From RUG626 sp964411785 (GTDB lineage: Bacteria; Bacillota; Clostridia; Oscillospirales; Oscillospiraceae), in assembly GCA_964411785.1 (NCBI GenBank), contig CAYPMJ010000040.1, positions 1-15,786 of the forward strand: a DNA stretch of 15,786 nt. The letters are read 5' to 3'. This document shows, piece by piece, positions 7,502 through 15,180 of the stretch. Both the position numbers and the translations under genes were made by a program. The number at the start of each line of letters is the position of its first letter. Within the stretch, counting starts at the first letter, position 1. The notes below the pieces were generated by a model. It searched no databases. It was not told where the DNA came from and worked only from the letters and a program-made list of their open reading frames with translations.

Positions 7502-7549
7502 AGCAGAGAATTCCCCCACGTCGGTTTTAAAGACGTGGGCGAGCTTTTT
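7295..7549 (+). repeat. Long direct repeat, left copy (gene 3' end plus terminator)
   Basis: This segment aligns without gaps to 10454-10708 (constant offset 3159). A hand count gives about 26 mismatches in about 255 bases, near 90% identity. It covers the last 68 codons of the transglutaminase-like gene, its stop and its terminator. Similarity stops abruptly at both ends. Confidence 0.9.
7513..7549 (+). terminator. Terminator of transglutaminase-like gene
   Basis: CCCACGTC (7515-7522) pairs with GACGTGGG (7532-7539) around a 9-nt loop. It is followed by CGAG and a CTTTTT tail, 12 nt after the stop codon. It is a good intrinsic terminator. Confidence 0.85.
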
Positions 7550-7843
7550 AACAATAAACTCTCATTGGATAAATTTCGAAACTGGAATTCAAGTGAAGCT
7601 ATTGATATTCTCATCGACAACGGTTATCGCATCCCATATTCTCTTGGTGGAGTTCTTGCGCCATGTATTGCTTATCAGGAGTATTCGTGTAAAGTTTATG
7701 CCGATGGAATGGTCACCCTTTGCGATTCAATGTTCCACAAAGATGCACGTTGCAACATTTCTGATAGCGGTAATGTATCTAAGCCCTGCACCTGTGACGG
7801 CTGCGGTGGCTCCCACAGCGACAAAAAGAATAGTCCTATATAA
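7550..7843 (+). pseudogene. 5'-truncated fragment of a probable radical-SAM/SPASM protein
   Basis: An open frame runs from inside the terminator to TAA at 7841-7843 and has no proper start. The only near-start, GTG at 7535, is part of the terminator stem. The translated text contains PCIAYQEYSC followed by KVYADGMVTLC and later CTCDGC. The spacing C-x13-G-x4-C agrees with the opening of the SPASM auxiliary iron-sulfur motif (C-x9-15-G-x4-C) of radical SAM enzymes that modify peptides. No radical SAM core (CxxxCxxC) is present. Base composition is visibly more AT-rich than the exporter genes that follow. It is best read as the C-terminal remnant of a maturase whose 5' end was lost at the junction. 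The family assignment rests on one motif. Confidence 0.5.
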
Positions 7844-7855
7844 ATAACCGCTACC

Positions 7856-7888
7856 TTGGGGCGTGGGTCTTCCATGCCCCAACTTTTC
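7856..7888 (+). terminator. Hairpin with U tail before the exporter operon
   Basis: TTGGGGCGT (7856-7864) pairs with ATGCCCCAA (7874-7882), including one G-U pair, around a 9-nt loop. It is followed by CTTTTC. It lies between the SPASM fragment and the ATPase start at 7903, so it may end upstream transcription or act as an attenuator. No promoter was identified between it and the ATPase. Confidence 0.6.
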
Positions 7889-7902
7889 ATGAGGAGAGAG
7901 CC

Positions 7903-8802
7903 ATGGCAGCAATCATAACAGCAGAGCATCTGCAAAAACGCTACAAATCCCAGGCGCAAGACGCCGTTCATGCAATTGATTTTTCTGTTCAAAACGGAGA
8001 GATTGTCGGCGTACTGGGGCCGAATGGCGCCGGAAAAAGCACACTGATTAAAATGCTGCTGGGCGTCATCCGCCCCACAGCGGGCAGCGTAACCGTATTG
8101 GGGAAAGACCCCTGCCATTTCACCAACCGGGAGAAGAAGCAGCTTGGCGTCTATCTTGGCGGCAAGTCGAACCTCATCTACCATCTGCCGGTGATCGACA
8201 GCGTCCGCTTGTTCCAGAGTATTTATCAAGTCCCCAAGGCAGCGTTTGCGCAAAACCTTTCCCGGTATTCGGCGCTCCTGCAATGCGATTCCTTCTTAAA
8301 CCAGCGGGTCGCTACTCTTTCTCTGGGCCAGCGCCTGCGGGCGGAGCTGCTGTGCATCATGGTTTACGAGCCGCGGCTTCTCATTCTGGACGAGCCGACG
8401 CTGGGACTGGATATCGAGGGAAAACGGCAGTTTCGGGATATGCTCTCCACGCTGGTGGCCCAGCAGGGGCTGAGCGTTGTGATCACAACCCACGACGTCA
8501 ACGATATGCAGAAGCTTTGCAGCAGGATTTTAATGATCTGCGAGGGCGAGAAGGTTATGGATATCACAAACGACGAATTCGAAGCCATGCTTTCCCGCCA
8601 AAGCATCCTGATCACCGACATAACCCTTGACCCTGTTCCCGAGGGCGTCCAGTTCGTGGAACGGGACAACCACTGCAACCGGTATCTCCTGCCGTCTGAC
8701 CGCACGGCGCAGCTGCGGGCGGAGATTCAGTCCCGTCCCTATCAGGTGCTCAAGCAGGAGCCGCCGAGGCTGGAGGATATTCTATATGCGTATTATCGCT
8801 AA
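7903..8802 (+). CDS. ABC exporter ATP-binding protein
   Basis: This 299-residue cytoplasmic ATPase powers the two membrane proteins encoded next. Walker A is GPNGAGKST (39-47), the signature is LSLGQ (139-143), Walker B is LLILDE (159-164) followed by PTLGLD, and the H-loop is His197 in TTHD. The region between Walker A and the signature reads LGVYLGGKSNLIYHLPV. In relatives paired with ABC-2 type 6 (former DUF990) permeases I expect a Gln where Gly87 stands, so the Q-loop looks altered. GAGGAGAG precedes the ATG. The gene overlaps the next one by 17 nt. Substrate unknown; family members export drugs, lipids or peptides. Confidence 0.92.
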   Translation: MAAIITAEHLQKRYKSQAQDAVHAIDFSVQNGEIVGVLGPNGAGKSTLIKMLLGVIRPTAGSVTVLGKDPCHFTNREKKQLGVYLGGKSNLIYHLPVIDSVRLFQSIYQVPKAAFAQNLSRYSALLQCDSFLNQRVATLSLGQRLRAELLCIMVYEPRLLILDEPTLGLDIEGKRQFRDMLSTLVAQQGLSVVITTHDVNDMQKLCSRILMICEGEKVMDITNDEFEAMLSRQSILITDITLDPVPEGVQFVERDNHCNRYLLPSDRTAQLRAEIQSRPYQVLKQEPPRLEDILYAYYR

Positions 8803-9544
8803 ATATGTGGGGCTTTCCCTCAAAAAGAACTTTACTTACAGGGCAAACGGACTGTTGGTCATCGTTGATACCCTGATGGACGTGTTTTCGATCTGGCTGT
8901 TTTGGACGTCCCTGCTGGAGATGGACTTGAATCTGATCGGTTGGACGGCGCAGTCCCTGCGGCTCTTTATGGGATATTCCCTGATCTCTTCCGCCGTGTC
9001 CAATCTCTTTGTCGGCGCATGGGATATCCAAAACCATGTAGTGGACGGAACCCTGGACAACTATCTTGTCAAGCCCTGTGGCGCAATCCTTTTAATCCTG
9101 TTGGAACGGGCGAATTTTCTGCGGCTGCTCGTCACCTTCCCTATCGGGTTTCTGCTTGTCGTGTTCCATGCCGGCATTCGGAACCTAGGACGGGCCATAC
9201 TGGGGACGCTCCTCTGCATTGCCGCAACCATCCTGGTGGAGCTGATAGTCATTGCCGTCTATACGCTATGCTTTTGGGTCAAGCGGGTTGACAGCTACGC
9301 GGACATCCTGGAAACCGTATTTTCTGTCTCCCAGTATCCTCTGATTTTTTTCAGCAGGAAAATCGTTCTGTTTTTTACCTACATAGTTCCTGTCGCTTTT
9401 ATGCGGACGATCCCCGCCGAGCTGGCTGCGGGCGGCGCACCGCAGTGGTCGTTTTTGGCACTCGCTGTGCTGGCGGTTCTGATCGTGGGCCTTGTCCGGC
9501 TGCTGTGGAGGGCGGGAAGGAGAAGGTATGAATCTGCAAATTAG
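8786..9544 (+). CDS. ABC-2 type permease, first subunit
   Basis: This 252-residue protein has about six hydrophobic segments, at roughly 22-42, 58-75, 100-128, 134-163, 185-208 and 222-240. The stretches DGTLDNYLVKP (88-97) and YPLIFFSRKIVLFFTYIVPVA (184-204) fit the ABC-2 family permeases (Pfam ABC2_membrane_6, formerly DUF990) that occur as pairs with one ATPase. The frame stays open upstream to 8627, but the start is set at ATG 8786. A GGAGG at 8772-8776 precedes it and it overlaps the ATPase stop, indicating translational coupling. It would form the membrane channel with the next protein. Confidence 0.88.
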   Translation: MRIIAKYVGLSLKKNFTYRANGLLVIVDTLMDVFSIWLFWTSLLEMDLNLIGWTAQSLRLFMGYSLISSAVSNLFVGAWDIQNHVVDGTLDNYLVKPCGAILLILLERANFLRLLVTFPIGFLLVVFHAGIRNLGRAILGTLLCIAATILVELIVIAVYTLCFWVKRVDSYADILETVFSVSQYPLIFFSRKIVLFFTYIVPVAFMRTIPAELAAGGAPQWSFLALAVLAVLIVGLVRLLWRAGRRRYESAN

Positions 9545-10310
9545 CAACGGATATCTTCGCGGAATGCAGTTGAAAATCAAGGAAGAGAAATGGTTTCAGG
9601 CCGATTTTTTCATGTCCTTCTTCTTGATTTTCATAAAATCATGCCTGTATTACGTTGTGTTCCGGGCGGTTTTTTTGCATTCGGCCAAGGTCAACGCCGA
9701 TGAAATCACCTTATACTATATCGTAATCAATATTGTCGCGCTGTCCGTCGACGCCGCGCAATCGATCGCGTATTTCCACATGGAGGCGATCAATTCCGGG
9801 GCCATTATTCCATATCTTCTGCGCCCCAACAGCTATATCCTCTCCAGCTTCCTGGATACTCTGGCCCTGACCGCCATCCGACTATTGTGCAATCTGATTC
9901 TCATTTTCGGGGCGTCCTGCCTGTTGGGCCAGAGAATGGCGTGGACGGGGCTTTGCATCGGGTTACTCTCCGTCCTTTTGGGCTTTACCATTCTGTATCT
10001 CATTCAAGCGATCATCGGGTGCTTCGCCGTGTGGTTTCACGATATCACGCGGTTCCGGGATGTGATTTATTCCCTGCTGATGCTGTTGGGCGGGAGGCTG
10101 ATCCCCAGTGATCTTCTGTTTTCCCACTTGAAGCAGCTGGTATACTACACGCCCCTTCCCTATGTCTACGACGTGCCCGTGAAAGCCCTCACGGGTCACG
10201 CGCCCTATCCGATGATCGGAATTCAGCTGCTTTGGATTCTTGTGCTGGGCGCGGCGTATGTCTATTTATTCGAGCGCCATGTAAAGCACCAGATCGAATT
10301 CGGCGGCTGA
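9528..10310 (+). CDS. ABC-2 type permease, second subunit
   Basis: This 260-residue, six-helix-like membrane protein is the second half of the exporter channel. The motif SGAIIPYLLRP (90-100) mirrors DGTLDNYLVKP of the first permease. The C-terminal half (DITRFRDVIYSLLMLLGGRLIP, then YTPLPYVYDVPVKAL) is typical of ABC-2 type 6 permeases. The start is set at ATG 9528 with AAGGAGAAGG directly upstream; it overlaps the first permease by 17 nt. It closes the operon. Its codons, like those of the two genes before it, are richer in G and C than the neighbouring host genes, consistent with a transferred cassette. Confidence 0.88.
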   Translation: MNLQISNGYLRGMQLKIKEEKWFQADFFMSFFLIFIKSCLYYVVFRAVFLHSAKVNADEITLYYIVINIVALSVDAAQSIAYFHMEAINSGAIIPYLLRPNSYILSSFLDTLALTAIRLLCNLILIFGASCLLGQRMAWTGLCIGLLSVLLGFTILYLIQAIIGCFAVWFHDITRFRDVIYSLLMLLGGRLIPSDLLFSHLKQLVYYTPLPYVYDVPVKALTGHAPYPMIGIQLLWILVLGAAYVYLFERHVKHQIEFGG

Positions 10311-10453
10311 TCCTGCCTTCTCGGAACCGGCGGATTTTCCTTATCCGTTGCTAAGATTCCCATCGCCGGAGACGGGAATCGGCTCGCCCAGGAACTGCGG
10401 CTCCACCTGGAGGCGGCAGTAAAAAATAGTCCTTGACCCGGGCCAGAATCTCC
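10311..10453. other. Right junction of the exporter insert, no gene seen
   Basis: This is the stretch between the last permease and the duplicated gene 3' end. It holds an inverted repeat GATTCCC/GGGAATC (about 10355-10380). Minus-strand readings give short protein-like text that changes frame, perhaps decayed coding DNA, but nothing recognisable. No clear terminator for the exporter operon is present. Confidence 0.5.
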
Positions 10454-10660
10454 CGTGCGTATACCAGTGAGACAACCAACATCTACATAGACGGAAACCT
10501 GTTTGTAATGAATATAATCTCCATTCCGGACAGCCATGGCAACGGTGACAAATATTTCCGTCTTCGAGATCTTGGTGAGGCGCTAGTCTTCAACGTAGGA
10601 TTCAAGGCTGGTTCAGGTGTGTTTATCGCGTCAGCGAAACCCTATAACCCTGACGACTAA
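10454..10660 (+). pseudogene. 3' fragment of a stalk-domain gene (partial duplicate)
   Basis: Open frame RAYTSETTNIYIDGNLF...YNPDD encodes only the last 68 residues of a protein closely similar to the C-terminus of the transglutaminase-like protein (its residues 411-478). It has no start, no Shine-Dalgarno and no catalytic domain. About half of the coding differences from the left copy are synonymous and the frame is intact. This suggests it came from a once-working paralogue rather than from a fresh dead copy. The break is abrupt at 10454. Confidence 0.85.
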
Positions 10661-10671
10661 AGCAGAGAATT

Positions 10672-10708
10672 CCCCCACGTCGGTTTTAATGACGTGGGGG
10701 AGCTTTTA
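10672..10708 (+). terminator. Terminator of the duplicated gene end
   Basis: CCCCCACGTC (10672-10681) pairs with GACGTGGGGG (10691-10700), loop of 9 nt, followed by AGCTTTTA. The stem is longer than in the left copy, because the base that interrupts the left stem is G here. Confidence 0.85.
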
Positions 10709-10858
10709 TATATGGAAAAACTGCAATACGTTTTTTTACCCTTTTTTCATATGGCTCAGTTTACAGATTACAGGAATGCTCCTTTTATGATACTATTTCC
10801 TACTACTATTACACGCCATTTATCTCAAAAATCAACCACTTGCAGTGATATGACCCTA
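10709..10858. other. AT-rich gap between converging genes
   Basis: There is no supported gene. A frame running through it starts inside the terminator stem and has no Shine-Dalgarno. A weak minus-strand hairpin CACT/AGTG near 10838-10848 followed by a short T-rich stretch could serve cinA as a terminator, but it is poor. Confidence 0.4.
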
Positions 10859-12118
10859 TTATATTATTACAGGGAGTCCTGTCAGGTGACGCCTTATCAT
10901 ATCGAAAGCGTTGTTTGATGCGGCTGTGCGGACACGGTTCCGGTCTGTGCCGAGGTGCAGTTCACGGCAGTATGTCGTGCCTTCCGCGGCAAGGGCAGTG
11001 TAGACAAGTCCTACCTCCTCGGCGAAGCCGTCTGTGGCGGGACCAGCAATACCAGTGATCCCAACAGCCAGATCAGATTTGAATACCCGTCGTGCACCCT
11101 CAGCCATCTGACATGCCACATCCCGGCAGACAGGTCCTTTTTCCATAAGCAGTGTCTGATCAACCCCCAGAAGGGTTGATTTAGTATCTGTTGCATATGT
11201 CACGGCAGCACCTCTGAAAACAGCGGAAGAACCGGGGATATCCGTCAGCCGTTTGGCGACAAGTCCACCAGTACAGCTTTCAGCCGAGGCCAACGTAAAG
11301 CCACGTTCCTTCAAAAGGCCGAGAACGGTGTTTTCCAGCGAATCAGTGTCAACTCCGTATATAACATCGCCCAACACGGAGCGGATTTCCTCAAGACAGG
11401 GACGGCACAGCTCATCCGCAGCTTCTTTGGTCGAAGCCCTCGCTGTCAAACGCAGACGAACCTCTCCAGTACCAGCGTAGGGAGCAAGAGTTGGGTTTTG
11501 TAGTCTCAACATGAGCGGCCGCAATCTTTCTTCAACCATTGACTCGCCCATACCAAATATATGGATGTTATGGGAATAGAGTACCGCGTCGGACAGCCGC
11601 GCAAGGTATGGTATAACACTTTCACGCAGCATCGCTCTGCATTCCCTGGGGGGACCAGGGAGCATCAATACATGAACTCCATCAGCCTCAAAAGCACATC
11701 CTGGCGCTGTTCCGCAGGAATTGTGGAAGACTGTGCAGCCGTCCGGCAGCTCCACCTGACGGTAGTTGTTCTCTGTTATAGTTAAGTGCCGGAGGTTTTT
11801 TTTAAAGTATTTCCGCATTTCTTCCGCTGCAGCCTCATCGAAGATGAGTTGTTTTCCAAACACCTCCGACAGAGTTTGCTTAGTCAGATCGTCATAAGTT
11901 GGTCCCAGTCCCCCGGTAGTTATGAGGATATCCGCACGGCCTCTGGCAATTTCTACGGCTTTCCGGAGCCTGTCCGGATTGTCGCCGACCACTGTCTGGT
12001 AATAGACGTTAATACCAAGCTCAGAGAGTGCCTGCGATATATCCTGGGCATCGGTGTTCGTAATGTTTCCTAACAGCAGCTCCGTACCGACGGAAAGAAT
12101 TTCAGCAGTGTGGCTCAT
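10859..12118 (-). CDS. cinA: CinA-family protein (NMN deamidase / competence-damage protein)
   Basis: This 419-residue two-domain cytoplasmic protein has the usual length. Residues 1-about 165 form the MoaB/MogA-like domain (GTELLLGN, then TTGGLGPTYDD 67-77). Residues about 262-419 form the PncC-type domain with ASAESCTGG (277-285), whose Ser281 corresponds to the catalytic serine, and TGIAGP (355-360). The family hydrolyses nicotinamide mononucleotide in pyridine nucleotide salvage and is often linked with competence genes. The start is ATG 12116-12118; an AAAGGAAA Shine-Dalgarno lies about 10 nt upstream. A three-codon frame (ATGGCCAAATGA) overlaps the start codon; its importance is unknown. 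It is third in the comM-thiI-cinA operon, 17 bp after thiI. Confidence 0.94.
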   Translation of the reverse strand: MSHTAEILSVGTELLLGNITNTDAQDISQALSELGINVYYQTVVGDNPDRLRKAVEIARGRADILITTGGLGPTYDDLTKQTLSEVFGKQLIFDEAAAEEMRKYFKKNLRHLTITENNYRQVELPDGCTVFHNSCGTAPGCAFEADGVHVLMLPGPPRECRAMLRESVIPYLARLSDAVLYSHNIHIFGMGESMVEERLRPLMLRLQNPTLAPYAGTGEVRLRLTARASTKEAADELCRPCLEEIRSVLGDVIYGVDTDSLENTVLGLLKERGFTLASAESCTGGLVAKRLTDIPGSSAVFRGAAVTYATDTKSTLLGVDQTLLMEKGPVCRDVACQMAEGARRVFKSDLAVGITGIAGPATDGFAEEVGLVYTALAAEGTTYCRELHLGTDRNRVRTAASNNAFDMIRRHLTGLPVII

Positions 12119-12135
12119 TTGGCCATGTTTCCTTT

Positions 12136-13305
12136 CTATGATAATTTAATGTGCTCAATATTCTGAACAGCCTCATCCACAAGCCGCTCTACTTCAAGCG
12201 GGCGTTCGGCCAGCAAAACATCTGCTATCTTAGGCTTCGTGCGTGGATGCCGTGGAGTGAACACCGTACAGCAGTCCTCATATGGGAGAATTGAAGTGTC
12301 AAAGGTGCCTATGGCCCTTGCCCGCTCCACGATTTCCGTTTTATCCATACAGACCAATGGCCTGAGTACAGGCAGTGACACACATTCCTCAGTAACAGCC
12401 ATTGCCTCCATGGTCTGGCTGGCCACCTGTCCCAGGCTTTCGCCAGTAACTACTGCACCACAGCCGTTCATAATGGCAACCCTTTCCGCAATGCGCATCA
12501 TAAAGCGCCGCATCAGCACGGTGAAATACTCCTCAGGGCAGCTGTCCCGTATTTCTTCCTGAATAGCAGTAAATGGGACAACCTCCAGCGTCATCCGTCC
12601 GCACCAAGGGGACAATCTTCGCCCTAATTCAACAACTTTATCCTTTGCAAGCTGTGAGGTATAGGGGAAGGAGAAAAAATGGATGGGAATTATGTGGACA
12701 CCACGTTTTGCTGTCATCCATGTGGAGACGGGACTGTCAATACCTCCGGAGAGGAGAGAGACAGCGCTGCCATTGGTCCCTACAGGCATCCCACCCGCGC
12801 CTGGAGACGGTGCGCCGTGAACATATGCCGCCAGATCCCGGATCTCGACGTTTACTGTGAGCTCCGGATCGTGTACGTCGACTTTGACATCAGGATATGC
12901 CTCTGACAAAAGACCACCTACATACCGAGATAGCTCTATGCTTGTCATGGGGAAAGACTTGTCTGAACGCTTTGATTCGACTTTAAAGGACTTAGCTTTT
13001 GCGAAGTCGTCAGCCAGATATCGTTTAGCGGTTTCAAATATTGCGTCCGGGTCTTTGGAACAGGCAGCGGCACGCATTACAGCAACAGCCCCAAAAGTTT
13101 TCTGCGCTGCATCGAAAGCATTGTCCATATCACATTCACTGTTCTGAGGTTCAACATAAATAGTAGACTGAACGGTGTAAATTTTAAAACATCCGAAGCG
13201 CTGCAGTTTACGCCTTAGATTTACTACAAGCCGGTCCTCAAAAAAACGGCGGTTCAGGCCCTTCAGGACCAGCTCACCGACTTTTAACAGAATGATATCT
13301 TCCAA
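12136..13305 (-). CDS. thiI: tRNA 4-thiouridine synthase ThiI (short form)
   Basis: This 389-residue enzyme adenylates uridine 8 of tRNA for sulfur insertion and in some bacteria also supplies sulfur for the thiamine thiazole. It has an N-terminal ferredoxin-like region, a THUMP domain (about 60-165) and a PP-loop ATPase domain with SGGIDSPV (186-193). There is no C-terminal rhodanese domain, as in Bacillus-type ThiI, so sulfur must come from a partner cysteine desulfurase not in view. A DCC motif (344-346) is present. The start is TTG at 13303-13305 with an excellent AAGGAGG 7 nt upstream; no better start exists. It is the middle gene of the operon. Confidence 0.95.
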   Translation of the reverse strand: MEDIILLKVGELVLKGLNRRFFEDRLVVNLRRKLQRFGCFKIYTVQSTIYVEPQNSECDMDNAFDAAQKTFGAVAVMRAAACSKDPDAIFETAKRYLADDFAKAKSFKVESKRSDKSFPMTSIELSRYVGGLLSEAYPDVKVDVHDPELTVNVEIRDLAAYVHGAPSPGAGGMPVGTNGSAVSLLSGGIDSPVSTWMTAKRGVHIIPIHFFSFPYTSQLAKDKVVELGRRLSPWCGRMTLEVVPFTAIQEEIRDSCPEEYFTVLMRRFMMRIAERVAIMNGCGAVVTGESLGQVASQTMEAMAVTEECVSLPVLRPLVCMDKTEIVERARAIGTFDTSILPYEDCCTVFTPRHPRTKPKIADVLLAERPLEVERLVDEAVQNIEHIKLS

Positions 13306-13323
13306 AATTGCTCCTCCTTAATA

Positions 13324-14844
13324 TCAGACGTGTCCTTGCTTGAAATCGTAGCTTCTGTATTGGATAGCTTCCGCCAGGTGGCTGGGTGTCAGGTCAGCAC
13401 AGCCCTCCAGGTCGGCGATGGTTCTGGCTACCCGGAGAATTCTATCGTAGGATCTGGCGGTAAGTCCAAGCTTGTCAAACGCCCCGCGCATTAGTTTTTC
13501 ACATTGTGCCGACAGAGTGCAAAACCGGTGAAGCGTGTCCGAATTCACCTGCGCATTGCAGGAAGCGGTAAGTCCGGCATAGCGTTTCTGCTGGAGCACA
13601 CGCGCTCTGTTCACGCGTTCTCTGATCGATTCTGAGCGTTCTGCGGGCGAACGGTTTTTGAGTTCCTCATACTCAAGCGCTGGAACCTCAATATGCATAT
13701 CTATCCGGTCCAGCAATGGTCCGGATACCTTGTTACGGTACGCAGCCACTGAAGATTCGGAACAGGTGCAGCGGCCTGAGGAGTGTCCAAACCAGCCGCA
13801 CTTGCAAGGGTTCATAGCACAGACCAGCATAAAGCGGCTCGGATATACAACAGACCCTTGAGCCCGTGATATAGTAACCTGCCCGTCCTCCATTGGCTGA
13901 CGGAGCGCCTCAATCACATCCCTGTGAAACTCCGGCAATTCATCCAGAAACAGAACACCGTTGTGTGCAAGGCTTATCTCTCCTGGCATCAGCATAGCCC
14001 CACCGGCCATCGCTGAGTGTGTGAGTGTGTGATGAGGAGATCGGAAGGGGCGCTCTGAAAGAATATGTGTACCAGATATAGTCCGCCCGGCCACGGAGTA
14101 TATAGCAGTGGTTTCAAGCTTTTCGTCCTTGGTCATTTCCGGCAGAATGGTGGGCAAACGCTTTGCCAGCATACTTTTACCAGCTCCAGGCGGACCAATA
14201 AGAAGGATGTTATGTCCTCCTGCAGCAGCAATCTCCAGCGCACGTTTCACATTTTCCTGGCCCTTGACCTCGGAAAAATCGACATCATATACCGGGGGAG
14301 TGCTGTTATCACTGCTTTTGGCCAGGGGAATTAATTTTTCGCCGCTTAGATGTGCGAGAAGTTCCGAGACATGACCTACCGGATATACGTCGACCCCGCC
14401 GGAGAAGCACGCCTCGTCGCAGTTCTCTGCCGGGATGAAAAGTTTTTTTATTCCGGCTCGTTCAGCCCGCAGAGCCATAGAGAGTATACCAGGCACTGGG
14501 CGAAGCTCTCCGGTGAGTGAGAGCTCTCCCGCGAAAGCACAGTCATTGCCTAGGGGAGCAATAACGCCTGAAGAGCTCAGAATGGAAAGAAAGATGGGTA
14601 GATCATAGAGGGAGCCAGCCTTTTTCCTGTCGGCAGGGGCCAGATTGATGGTGACCCTTGATACAGGGAAGCTGAGACCACAGCTTTTTGCAGCGGCTCT
14701 GACACGTTCACGGGATTCGCGGACGGCTGCGTCAGGCAGCCCGACCACCTCAAAGGATGGAAGACCTGAAGAAATAGAGCACTCCACTGACACAACAAAT
14801 CCATCAATTCCAGAGATACCAAAGGACAAAACCTGGCATACCAT
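13324..14844 (-). CDS. comM: YifB/ComM-family Mg-chelatase-like AAA+ ATPase
   Basis: This 506-residue protein has a Lon-protease-like N-terminal fold (about 1-170). The AAA+ domain follows, with Walker A GPPGAGKS (217-224) and Walker B VLFLDE (297-302). A Cys cluster (Cys347, 349, 359, 361) resembles a zinc site, and SGPLLDRID (374-382) comes after. In Gram-negative bacteria ComM is a hexameric branch-migration helicase used in natural transformation; whether this holds in Clostridia is not settled. The frame extends to an ATG at 14877, but that codon overlaps the promoter -10. ATG 14842-14844, preceded by GGGGGA, is chosen. It is first in the operon, 18 bp before thiI. Confidence 0.93.
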   Translation of the reverse strand: MVCQVLSFGISGIDGFVVSVECSISSGLPSFEVVGLPDAAVRESRERVRAAAKSCGLSFPVSRVTINLAPADRKKAGSLYDLPIFLSILSSSGVIAPLGNDCAFAGELSLTGELRPVPGILSMALRAERAGIKKLFIPAENCDEACFSGGVDVYPVGHVSELLAHLSGEKLIPLAKSSDNSTPPVYDVDFSEVKGQENVKRALEIAAAGGHNILLIGPPGAGKSMLAKRLPTILPEMTKDEKLETTAIYSVAGRTISGTHILSERPFRSPHHTLTHSAMAGGAMLMPGEISLAHNGVLFLDELPEFHRDVIEALRQPMEDGQVTISRAQGSVVYPSRFMLVCAMNPCKCGWFGHSSGRCTCSESSVAAYRNKVSGPLLDRIDMHIEVPALEYEELKNRSPAERSESIRERVNRARVLQQKRYAGLTASCNAQVNSDTLHRFCTLSAQCEKLMRGAFDKLGLTARSYDRILRVARTIADLEGCADLTPSHLAEAIQYRSYDFKQGHV

Positions 14845-14875
14845 AAAAAATCCCCCATAAAGCGCAAGTGAATAC

Positions 14876-14904
14876 ATTATACCAACATTTTACTCCGATT
14901 GCAA
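14876..14904 (-). promoter_or_regulatory. comM-thiI-cinA promoter
   Basis: On the minus strand: -35 TTGCAA (14899-14904), a 17-bp spacer and -10 TATAAT (14876-14881), about 32 bp before the chosen comM ATG. Genes follow with gaps of 18 and 17 bp, so one mRNA is likely. The 14905-14990 stretch beyond it shows no gene. Confidence 0.82.
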
Positions 14905-14991
14905 GACACCGAAGAAAGAACTCCACCTTACTTTAAAATGTAGAAAAAAGAAACGAAATAATCACATATACTTTTCTTCCAGGTTCAGATA

Positions 14992-15180
14992 TGGTATAAT
15001 AGCCACAGAGCGGCTATTATACATATTTAAGGCCGCGCTTTTAAGCGCATGGCCAATTATGCCATGTCGCTTCGCTTCATGGCATAATAGCCGCAGAGCG
15101 GCTATTATACTTAATTTAAGGCCGCGCTTAAAGCGCATGGCCAATTATACCATTTCGCTTCGCTCCATGGCGTAATAGCA
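14992..15180. repeat. 88-bp palindrome-rich tandem repeat (two units plus partial third)
   Basis: Units start at 14992, 15080 and 15168, each 88 bp apart; the third breaks off after about 13 bp. Each full unit contains hairpins. The first is AATAGCC/GGCTATT; in unit 1 it extends to GTATAATAGCC/GGCTATTATAC (14994-15004/15012-15022). The second is GGCCGCGCTT/AAGCGCATGGCC. The third, ATTATGCCATG/CATGGCATAAT, spans the unit 1/2 boundary. This looks like an intergenic REP-type element. A plus-strand TATAAT (14995-15000) at its edge lacks a good -35. Confidence 0.88.

Larger units (their letters stand above)
10454..10708 (+). repeat. Long direct repeat, right copy
   Basis: Gap-free partner of 7295-7549 (offset 3159, about 90% identical). 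The pair brackets the SPASM remnant and the ABC exporter. Confidence 0.9.

Noticed and set aside
8627..8785. First permease beginning at 8627
   Set aside because: This part lies wholly inside the ATPase gene in another frame, while ATG 8786 has GGAGG and the typical overlap.
10694..10918. Plus-strand frame through the AT-rich gap
   Set aside because: It starts in the terminator stem, overlaps the cinA 3' end and has no Shine-Dalgarno or recognisable domain.
14845..14877. Longer N-terminus for ComM starting at 14877
   Set aside because: That ATG is within the -10 TATAAT and lacks a Shine-Dalgarno; MVCQVLSFGI is the usual family start.
14992..15180. CRISPR array
   Set aside because: The 88-bp units are contiguous near-identical palindromic repeats with no unique spacers.
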